Source of the DNA: Bacteroidota bacterium
GTDB taxonomy: Bacteria; Bacteroidota; Bacteroidia; AKYH767-A; CANKSK01
NCBI GenBank assembly: GCA_947485425.1
Contig: CANKSK010000077.1
Coordinates: 1-6,020, forward strand
Direction of reading: 5' to 3'
Length of the DNA: 6,020 bases
Shown here: piece after piece, positions 1 through 5,166 of the stretch
Numbering within the stretch: the stretch's first letter is position 1
Layout of the letters: each line of letters starts with the position of its first letter
Notes under the pieces: model-generated
Told to the model about the DNA's origin: nothing
Databases searched by the model: none
The model's input: the letters and a program-made list of their open reading frames with translations, nothing else
Position numbers and translations under genes: made by a program

Positions 1-142
1 GATAGCCACAAACGGAGAGTTCGGCAAAAACAATCATATCAGCAGAAGCTAATTTTGCCCTACGAATGGCCTGAACAATTTTACTTGTATTGAATTCAAA
101 ATTGCCTATGTGATAATTCAGTTGTGCTAAGGCGATTTTCAT
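1..142 (-). CDS. nadE: NAD+ synthetase, glutamine-dependent (N-terminal fragment, cut by window edge)
   Basis: Translating the minus strand from the ATG at 142 gives 47 residues with no stop, beginning MKIALAQLNYHIGNF and reaching IVFAELSVCGY at the window edge. This is the start of a nitrilase-type amidase domain. The opening pattern (hydrophobic strand, AQ-N---G-F, then an F-E-S--GY stretch containing the first catalytic Glu, here in AELSVCGY) is what glutamine-dependent NAD+ synthetases carry. The family uses this domain to release ammonia from glutamine, which a C-terminal synthetase domain uses to amidate deamido-NAD+ in the cytoplasm. Only the first part is present, so another nitrilase-superfamily enzyme cannot be fully excluded. 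A nadE next to gldB agrees with what I recall of Bacteroidota genomes. A terminator (189-216) separates it from the upstream barrel gene, so it should have its own promoter within 143-188, where I see no convincing match. Confidence 0.82.
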   Translation of the reverse strand, partial: MKIALAQLNYHIGNFEFNTSKIVQAIRRAKLASADMIVFAELSVCGY

Positions 143-188
143 AAACCCTGTTGATTAATTCTGTGACAAATCAAGTGCGCTATGTATT

Positions 189-216
189 AAAAAAGCCTGA
201 ATGTATTCAGGCTTTT
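189..216 (-). terminator. Strong intrinsic terminator after the outer-membrane barrel gene
   Basis: Bases 191-202 and 205-216 are a perfect 12-bp inverted repeat (AAAAGCCTGAAT / ATTCAGGCTTTT) with only GT between the arms; in RNA the innermost pairs open to form the loop. On the minus strand the GC core is followed by an unbroken run of six U. It lies 21 bp past the barrel stop codon at 238 and before the nadE start at 142. The arms also end in U on the plus strand, so it could stop transcription both ways. Confidence 0.85.
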
Positions 217-237
217 CTTAAGGAGTCTTTTATGCAA

Positions 238-909
238 TTAAAATAAAATACCTACATTTAACAGAAGGCCTTTGAGTTTAATTTTTGGGGTATTGTTTTT
301 GGTTTCCAAGGCATCTAAGAATGCATTATCCCATGAAATCCCTGCCAACAAAGAGGTTGAGCCCGCCAGATTGTATTCAAGGCCAGCACCGATAAGCAGA
401 CCTGCCCGGAAAAGCGAAGCATCTATACTTTTGGAATCATTTCCAAATTGTGTTTTAGATATGATATACGTTGTATCTTTTCCTGAGGCCGTAACCGTTT
501 TAACATCTCCGGTATAACTTCCAGATAGATTAAATCCTACAGTAAGCCCAAACTGACCATAGTATTTAAAATAGCCCACCTCATTGGTTTTCATTTTAAT
601 GGTCAAAGGGACTTCTAAATATTGTAAATTTAAATCAATATTATTAGAAAGAGTTGGGGTTTTATAGGTATAACTACCGGCCTTATTTGACACATCCACT
701 CCGGTGGCAAAAGCATAATTATCGGTAAACCCGAATTCTGCGATGGCACCGTAATTAAAGCCCATATTCCCACCATTGGATTCGGTGTAAGAAGCATCTG
801 TTGCGATCCAATACAGTCCGGGAGAGGCTTTTAATCCAAAATGGAATTTTTGCGCAAACCCTACTTGGGCAATAATGAGCAGGCAGATTAAACTATATAT
901 TTTTTTCAT
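238..909 (-). CDS. Outer-membrane beta-barrel protein (PorT-like / OMP_b-brl family)
   Basis: A 223-residue protein starting MKKIYSLICLLIIAQVGFAQ, a signal peptide with a Bacteroidota-style AQ junction at about residue 20. The rest alternates short amphipathic strands with Gly, Asn and Tyr-rich turns: for example FNYGAIAEFGF (51-61), LQYLEVPLTIKMKT (95-108), YYGQFGLTVGFN (116-127) and AGLLIGAGLEYN (169-180). It ends in LNVGILF, whose terminal Phe fits the barrel-assembly signal. The YLEVPLTIK motif is characteristic of the small PorT-like / PF13568 barrel family, which sits in the outer membrane with mostly unknown ligands. The frame stays open to an ATG at 981, but I chose 909 because the signal peptide begins there and the longer form would overlap gldB. 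It is not the T9SS component PorT itself as far as can be told; the specific function is unknown. Its start faces gldB across 40 bp. Confidence 0.8.
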   Translation of the reverse strand: MKKIYSLICLLIIAQVGFAQKFHFGLKASPGLYWIATDASYTESNGGNMGFNYGAIAEFGFTDNYAFATGVDVSNKAGSYTYKTPTLSNNIDLNLQYLEVPLTIKMKTNEVGYFKYYGQFGLTVGFNLSGSYTGDVKTVTASGKDTTYIISKTQFGNDSKSIDASLFRAGLLIGAGLEYNLAGSTSLLAGISWDNAFLDALETKNNTPKIKLKGLLLNVGILF

Positions 910-949
910 ACTTTTACATTTTACAAATTGAAACATTTCTATTCCCGCA
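910..949. promoter_or_regulatory. Divergent intergenic spacer between barrel gene and gldB
   Basis: These 40 AT-rich bases are all that separates two genes transcribed in opposite directions, so control elements for at least one must lie here or inside the opposing gene. Only partial promoter matches are visible. TACATTTT (915-922, plus) and TCAATTTG (924-931, minus) each differ from TAnnTTTG at one base. Neither has a correctly spaced TTTG upstream. No Shine-Dalgarno sequence precedes either start. The regulatory role is inferred from layout. Confidence 0.35.
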
Positions 950-1987
950 ATGATAATAAATATATTTAAAAGGACAAACAAATTATTTTTTGCGCTTCTA
1001 TTCTTCTGTCTTTTCAGCGCATGCAGTCAAAACCGCCAAAAGGTTGATGTTACAAAGATACCGCTACAAATTCATATCAACCGCTTTGAAGAATCCCTTT
1101 TTGCAGAAAGAAATACGCCCTTAACGCATACCGATATCAAAGAATTAAGAAAAAAATTCCCTACCTTCTTTAACCTATTTACCAATCAAATTATTTCCAT
1201 TCCTTCCCCTGACGATACCTTGCTTGCGGGTAATCTTCAAAAGTTTATTGCAGACAAAGACATTGATAGTTTGTACCATTTGGTTAAAAATACCTTTCGC
1301 CATGTAGAAGATATAGAATCCGGGCTTCAGGAAGGATTTAAGTATTACGCCTATTATTTTCCTTCCAAACCCATACCGAAAGTGGTCACCTATATTTCCG
1401 GCTTTAACTATGCGATTATCAATGCAGACAGCACGCTGGGCATCGGATTGGATATGTACCTGGGAAAGAGCTGTAGGTTTTATGGAGGCCTTGATTTTCC
1501 ACGTTATAAAATCAACCGGATGCGGAGAGAGTATATTCCTTCGGATGGCTTGAAATCATGGGCGATGAGCGAGTATGAGCAAAGCCAGGAAGAGCAGCAA
1601 AATTTGCTTTCGGAAATGGTTTACCATGGCAAAATATTATATTTTACTGATGCCATGCTTCCGGAAACAGCTGATACCTTAAAAATCGGATATACCGGGG
1701 CACAGCTGGACTTTTGCAAAAAAAATGAGTCTAAAATTTGGGCCATGTTTCTTGAGAAAAAGCTTCTTTTTTCTTCTAGTCCCAAACAATATCTAAAATT
1801 TGTTTCCGATGGACCTACCACCAATGGGCTGCCCAAAGAGGCTCCGGCCATGCTAGGCGCCTGGATAGGATGGAGAATTGTAAATGCCTATATGAAAAAC
1901 AATCCGGAGGTCAGCCTTGATCAACTGATGAAAATAAAAGACGGAAACCAAATTTTAACCCAATCCAATTATAAACCGGAAAAATAA
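950..1987 (+). CDS. gldB: Gliding motility lipoprotein GldB
   Basis: A 345-residue protein with a basic N-terminus (FKRTNK), a hydrophobic stretch and the lipobox LFSAC, making Cys25 the predicted lipidated residue. After Cys25 the sequence is SQNRQK with no acidic cluster, which suggests a periplasm-facing lipoprotein rather than a surface one. The body shows features I associate with GldB: INRFEESLFAE near residue 43, a central region with YAIINADSTLGIGLDMYLG (about 154-172), SEMVYHGKILYFTDAMLP (about 221-238), and a C-terminal LGAWIGWRIVNAYMKNNPEVS followed by LTQSNYKPEK. GldB is required for gliding in Flavobacterium johnsoniae (established knowledge); its biochemical activity is not known to me. 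No HExxH metalloprotease motif is present. The gene lies 7 bp before gldC, giving an operon, and is divergent from the barrel gene. Confidence 0.92.
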   Translation: MIINIFKRTNKLFFALLFFCLFSACSQNRQKVDVTKIPLQIHINRFEESLFAERNTPLTHTDIKELRKKFPTFFNLFTNQIISIPSPDDTLLAGNLQKFIADKDIDSLYHLVKNTFRHVEDIESGLQEGFKYYAYYFPSKPIPKVVTYISGFNYAIINADSTLGIGLDMYLGKSCRFYGGLDFPRYKINRMRREYIPSDGLKSWAMSEYEQSQEEQQNLLSEMVYHGKILYFTDAMLPETADTLKIGYTGAQLDFCKKNESKIWAMFLEKKLLFSSSPKQYLKFVSDGPTTNGLPKEAPAMLGAWIGWRIVNAYMKNNPEVSLDQLMKIKDGNQILTQSNYKPEK

Positions 1988-1994
1988 TTCTTCC

Positions 1995-2339
1995 ATGGAA
2001 AACAGAAATACTGAAATCAAATTTGGGGTCAGCCTCGACGAAAATAAATTACCGGTAGCCCTCAGTTGGGAAGCAGAAGATTCGGGTACCGGAGGTAAAA
2101 ATGAGTGCAAATCGGTGATGATTTCTATCTGGGATCAAAAACAAAAAAGCACCCTTCGTATAGACTTGTGGACCAAAGACATGCCTTTGGATGAAATGAA
2201 GAGGTTTTTTTGTGAAACCCTGGCCTCTATGTCAGATACCTATGCTAGGGCCACCGGTGACAAGGAAAATGCGGATTTTTTAAGGGAATTTTCAAATCGT
2301 TTTGCTGACAAAACAGGCTTAAACGAAAAAAGTAAATAA
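1995..2339 (+). CDS. gldC: Gliding motility protein GldC
   Basis: A 114-residue acidic, soluble-looking protein with no signal peptide or membrane segment. Recognisable GldC features are the N-terminal EIKFGVSLDENKLPVALSWE, then KSVMISIWDQKQKSTLRIDLWTKDMPLDEMKRFF, and a C-terminal helix around DFLREFSNRFADKTGL. The length matches the family (roughly 110). It starts 7 bp after the gldB stop codon, so the two are almost certainly co-transcribed and possibly translationally coupled. In F. johnsoniae gldC supports gliding but loss is less severe than for gldB (established knowledge). Its molecular role is unclear; the absence of an export signal places it in the cytoplasm, on the other side of the membrane from GldB. 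Confidence 0.92.
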   Translation: MENRNTEIKFGVSLDENKLPVALSWEAEDSGTGGKNECKSVMISIWDQKQKSTLRIDLWTKDMPLDEMKRFFCETLASMSDTYARATGDKENADFLREFSNRFADKTGLNEKSK

Positions 2340-2414
2340 AAGTTTTTAAATAGGTTTTTTTAGGAGGCTTATTTATTTTATAAACTATTCATTTTTAATT
2401 GTTTACAAAAAAAT

Positions 2415-2442
2415 AATGGCAATTGAAGCCATTCCCATTTTT
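2415..2442. terminator. Probable terminator after gldBC, possibly bidirectional
   Basis: AATGGC (2415-2420) and GCCATT (2428-2433) form a 6-bp stem around a 7-base loop, 75 bp past the gldC stop. On the plus strand the stem is followed by CCCA and then five U (2438-2442), a loose arrangement. On the minus strand it runs almost directly into seven U (bases 2407-2413), which is the better terminator geometry. It would end gldBC readthrough and could also block antisense transcription. Confidence 0.45.
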
Positions 2443-2465
2443 AAATCAAATTGGGGGAGGAATAT

Positions 2466-2497
2466 TTTGGTAAAAAAATAAAAAAAACTTAAATTTG
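2466..2497 (+). promoter_or_regulatory. Bacteroidota-type promoter (TTTG-N20-TAAATTTG) for the T9SS surface protein
   Basis: TTTG at 2466-2469 and TAAATTTG at 2490-2497 match the phylum's -33 (TTTG) and -7 (TAnnTTTG) elements exactly, 20 bp apart, within the usual spacing. The spacer is almost pure A/T. Initiation is expected about 7 bp downstream, near 2503-2506, giving a leader of some 57 bases before the ATG at 2562. It lies after the likely gldBC terminator, so the surface-protein gene should be a separate transcription unit. Confidence 0.72.
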
Positions 2498-2504
2498 AGG
2501 CCTG

Positions 2505-2529
2505 AGATGGGGCCTGATTAAACCCATCT
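2505..2529 (+). promoter_or_regulatory. Hairpin at the predicted 5' end of the surface-protein mRNA
   Basis: AGATGGG (2505-2511) and CCCATCT (2523-2529) are a perfect 7-bp inverted repeat around an 11-base loop. It begins almost exactly where the promoter at 2466-2497 predicts transcription to start, so the mRNA would open with a stem-loop. Roles could be 5' end protection or control of translation. It ends 32 bp before the ATG and has no U-tract, so it is not a terminator. Confidence 0.45.
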
Positions 2530-2561
2530 GTTTAATTCCTTCCAAAATAAAAAAGAAAATC

Positions 2562-4382
2562 ATGATTCAACATTCCCTATTTACCCGTTTTCAGAAACAA
2601 ATCTTCTTAAGCATTGCAATATTTTCTTTGGGAATGTTTTTTTCAAATGTTTTTGCTCAAGTCTTGGTATATAACAATGGAGGCAGCATTTTTGCCGCTT
2701 CTGGCTCTTTGATTCATATTGATGGAACGACTGAAAATGCAAACAGTGGAAAAATCAACAACCAAGGAGGTGCCATTTTGATTACCAATGGAAATTTATG
2801 GAATGATGCCAGTGATACGGTTATCAATCAGGGCTTGATCAGCATCCGAGGAGATTTTAAAAACGATAAGTATACGGATATGTCTCCTGCAGGAATTTTT
2901 AAATTAAGTGGAGATTGGATAAACAATGGAACTTTTATATCAGGTGGAGGAACGGCAAAAGTCTTTATGGATGGAACGACTCAGCTTATCAAAGGCTCAT
3001 CCATCAGTGTTTTCAGGGACTTAGAGTTACAAAACCAATCCATCAAAACACAAAATATCAATTCTGCGGTGAGCGGAATTCTGACATTAAATGATTGTGA
3101 GTTGGCAACGGATATCTATTCCATGACCATTCTTTCAGCGAGTAATGCGGCCATCACCAGAACTTCGGGCTTTGTAAGCAGCTTAGGAAATGGAACCTTG
3201 GAATGGGCAGCCTCAGCGGGAACGAATTATGAATTTCCCACAGGTTCCAGCTTGGGCACTGTTCGCTTTCGTCCTGTAAGTGTGACGCCTGTTTTGGCAG
3301 GCAGAATTGGGGCTAGATTGGCAAATAACGATGCAAGCATTGACGGTCTTTCAACTTCACAGATGGACAATGCCTCCTGTGCGATCAACAAATTATATTA
3401 CCATCGTATTCACTCCAATGTGAATATGAATGCAGATATCGCCATCGCCTATGATCCTGCCGCTGATGGCAGCTGGGTTCAAATGGCCAATTGGTCGAAT
3501 TCGATGTGGACAGATATGGGTGGGGCAACGGCAGCCATGGTGACATCCATGCAAGCGGTTAAAAAAGCCCAATGGTCCTATCTGAATAGTTTATTTCCAT
3601 CCGATGCGTATGTGCTGAGCACCATCAGACCGGTACCCCTTGTTACAGGAAGTGATGTATGCGCCAATCAATCGGGTACTTATCAAGTATCAAATCCCGA
3701 TGCAGGCTCAACCTATACTTGGACGGTCTCTCCGTCAGGAACCCCCTTTACAAGCCTAAATGCGGATGTGAATGTAAACTGGGGTGGTAGCGGCACAGGT
3801 ATTGTTGGCTTAACCCAAACGGCGGCAAACGGCTGCGTATCCTTGCCTGTTGCTTACAATGTAAATATCAATGCCAATCCGATTGCAGATTTCAAACCAC
3901 TTGTTCAGCCTGCGACAGCAGGAGAAACCGTTGAATTTCAGGATTTAAGCATCGGAGCAACCCATTACCATTGGGACTTTGGAAACACAGAAACCTTAGG
4001 AGATACTTCGAATGCCATCAACCCAAACTTTGTTTATGACAATTCAGGTCAATATGTGGTTACACTTGATGTAAGCAATGCCAAAGGCTGTAAAAGCAGC
4101 AAAGTGTTGAATTTCCTTGAAGTACTGAATGGGATTATTCCTAACGTAGTTACCGTAAACAATGATGGATTGAACGACTTATTCCATATCAAAGGCTTTA
4201 CCGAATACCAAATCAGCATATACAACCGTTGGGGAGAGAAACTTTTCGAGTCCAACGACAGACTGAAGGAATGGGATGGAAAAACCACATCTGGTGATTT
4301 TGTACCTGGAGGGGTTTATTACTATATCTTAAAGCCCAAAACCGGAAAGGTTTTGACGGGTAATGTAACCATCATCAGATAA
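2562..4382 (+). CDS. Secreted modular surface protein with PKD domains and type B T9SS sorting domain
   Basis: A 606-residue protein. Residues 1-33 are a signal peptide ending SNVFAQ. Residues 71-130 contain three imperfect repeats of about 20 residues (GNLWND, GDFKND, GDWINN), suggesting a beta-solenoid. Residues about 360-438 resemble the Ig/PKD-like modules common in this phylum (GSDVCANQSGTYQV, STYTWTVSPSG, ANGC), with Cys367 and Cys425 as a possible disulfide. Residues about 440-517 form a PKD domain with HWDFGN (470-475) and GQYVVTLDVSNAKGC. Residues 523-606 are a CHU_C / type B T9SS C-terminal domain (NNDGLNDLF, YNRWGEKLFES, WDGKTTSGDF, PGGVYYYILK, VTIIR end). The family is exported by the Sec system, then T9SS, and held at the surface or released; the sorting domain may itself be retained. 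An adhesin or structural role is inferred; no enzymatic domain is visible. The ATG has an A-rich leader (AAAAAAGAAAATC). It has its own promoter and is convergent with engB. Confidence 0.9.
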   Translation: MIQHSLFTRFQKQIFLSIAIFSLGMFFSNVFAQVLVYNNGGSIFAASGSLIHIDGTTENANSGKINNQGGAILITNGNLWNDASDTVINQGLISIRGDFKNDKYTDMSPAGIFKLSGDWINNGTFISGGGTAKVFMDGTTQLIKGSSISVFRDLELQNQSIKTQNINSAVSGILTLNDCELATDIYSMTILSASNAAITRTSGFVSSLGNGTLEWAASAGTNYEFPTGSSLGTVRFRPVSVTPVLAGRIGARLANNDASIDGLSTSQMDNASCAINKLYYHRIHSNVNMNADIAIAYDPAADGSWVQMANWSNSMWTDMGGATAAMVTSMQAVKKAQWSYLNSLFPSDAYVLSTIRPVPLVTGSDVCANQSGTYQVSNPDAGSTYTWTVSPSGTPFTSLNADVNVNWGGSGTGIVGLTQTAANGCVSLPVAYNVNINANPIADFKPLVQPATAGETVEFQDLSIGATHYHWDFGNTETLGDTSNAINPNFVYDNSGQYVVTLDVSNAKGCKSSKVLNFLEVLNGIIPNVVTVNNDGLNDLFHIKGFTEYQISIYNRWGEKLFESNDRLKEWDGKTTSGDFVPGGVYYYILKPKTGKVLTGNVTIIR

Positions 4383-4399
4383 AACAAGAAGTTTTTTTT
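4381..4399 (+). terminator. Possible weak terminator after the surface-protein gene
   Basis: Directly at the stop codon, AAAAC (4381-4385) can pair with GTTTT (4391-4395) around AAGAA, followed by further U for a total run of eight T (4392-4399). The stem is short and mostly A-U, so it would be weak alone. The engB hairpin at 4421-4439, symmetric enough to act on this strand too, may do the main work. Confidence 0.3.
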
Positions 4400-4416
4400 G
4401 GATTGCCCCTCCGTTT

Positions 4417-4439
4417 AAAATGCCTCTAAACCTGAGGCA
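4417..4439 (-). terminator. engB terminator overlapping its stop codon
   Basis: On the minus strand TGCCTC (bases 4439-4434) pairs with GAGGCA (4426-4421) around a 7-base loop, followed directly by UUUU. The upstream arm and loop are the last codons of engB, and most of the TAG stop (4428-4426) lies in the loop and the first base of the second arm. It also sits between two convergent genes and may stop transcription from the plus strand. Confidence 0.6.
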
Positions 4440-5037
4440 CTTCAAACTTTTTATTCCAATTTTCGATATACGAAAGGATTTCGTCACGACCGAAACGTTT
4501 TTCGGAGGACGTAGCAAAATTAACGGGCAATTCTTCCCATTGCTCCAACAATTTATTTTTATACTGCGTGATATTGGCTTCTGCTTTGGTCTTTGACAGC
4601 TTATCGGTTTTTGTAAACACGATTGAAAACGGGATGTTGTTTTCCCCTAACCAAGCCATAAAATTCAAATCGTTTTGCAAGGGTTCATGCCTGGAATCAA
4701 TCAAAAGGAAAAGGGTCATTAAATTGGGTCTGCCGGCGATATAGTTGTTAATCATTTTGAGCCAATCGGCCTTGTCTTTTTTGCCTGTTTTGGCAAAACC
4801 ATATCCAGGTAAATCGACCAAATACCAGGCATTGTTGATGATAAAATGGTTGATGGTTTGGGTTTTTCCGGGCGTTGCCGATATTTTTGCCAAGGCCACT
4901 TTACCTGTGAGCATGTTGATTAAGGAAGACTTTCCGACATTGGACCTGCCAATAAAGGCATATTCAGGCTTATCAGCAGGAGGGCATAGATCAGGAGTTA
5001 TGCTGCTTTTGATAAATTTGGTAGTGAGAATTTTCAA
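4426..5037 (-). CDS. engB: Ribosome biogenesis GTP-binding protein EngB (YsxC/YihA)
   Basis: A 203-residue TRAFAC-class GTPase, full length for the family. Motifs in order: P-loop G1 GRSNVGKSS (30-38), the switch I region SATPGKTQTINHF (53-65) with the G2 Thr, G3 DLPGYGFAK (75-83), G4 TKTDK (142-146) and G5 ATSSEKRFG (175-183). The N-terminal AEF/KFIKSS-type lead-in and KPEYAFIGRSN are typical of Bacteroidota EngB. It acts in the cytoplasm in assembly of the large ribosomal subunit and is essential in many bacteria (established knowledge). The start is TTG: no in-frame ATG lies between it and the upstream stop at 5086-5088, and the next internal ATG (Met42) falls after the P-loop, which would destroy function. 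A candidate promoter lies at 5138-5145; the hydrolase gene is 129 bp upstream on the same strand, and readthrough from it is possible because no terminator separates them. Confidence 0.95.
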   Translation of the reverse strand: MKILTTKFIKSSITPDLCPPADKPEYAFIGRSNVGKSSLINMLTGKVALAKISATPGKTQTINHFIINNAWYLVDLPGYGFAKTGKKDKADWLKMINNYIAGRPNLMTLFLLIDSRHEPLQNDLNFMAWLGENNIPFSIVFTKTDKLSKTKAEANITQYKNKLLEQWEELPVNFATSSEKRFGRDEILSYIENWNKKFEVPQV

Positions 5038-5137
5038 GGAATAACAAATTTTAGAATTTAAAACAAAAAAGGAAAACAGATTGGGCTATCGAGGGCAAGG
5101 GTCCTTTCCGTCCCATCGTCATCATTCTGAATAATGG

Positions 5138-5145
5138 CAAAACTA
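5138..5145 (-). promoter_or_regulatory. Candidate -7 element for engB
   Basis: On the minus strand TAGTTTTG is an exact TAnnTTTG match, about 100 bp upstream of the engB start. No TTTG lies at the expected distance: the nearest TTG (5160-5158) is only 12 bp away. It is therefore half a promoter. If used, transcription would start near 5131, inside the imperfect palindrome at 5120-5136. Confidence 0.33.
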
Positions 5146-5166
5146 AGCAATAAAAACCAATAGACC

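Noticed and set aside
167..174. TTGATTTG on the minus strand as a nadE -7 element
   Set aside because: One base off consensus and no TTTG at the proper distance; the upstream region falls in the terminator stem.
910..981. 24-residue N-terminal extension of the barrel protein up to an ATG at 981
   Set aside because: It would place a second hydrophobic stretch before a complete signal peptide and overlap gldB; the start at 909 gives a standard export signal.
975..982. TTTGTTTG on the minus strand as a barrel-gene -7 element inside gldB
   Set aside because: Mismatch at the key second base and no -33 element at 19-21 bp.
950..1987. GldB as a possible zinc metalloprotease
   Set aside because: No HExxH or similar metal-binding motif is present in the translated protein.
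2416..2481. Small plus-strand frame of 21 codons (start MAIEAIPIFK) in the gldC to surface-protein gap
   Set aside because: It overlaps the terminator stem and the -33 element, has no recognisable leader signal and no family resemblance; its length is expected by chance.
4745..5044. Plus-strand open frame of 99 codons opposite engB
   Set aside because: It is the antisense shadow of the strongly supported engB motifs.
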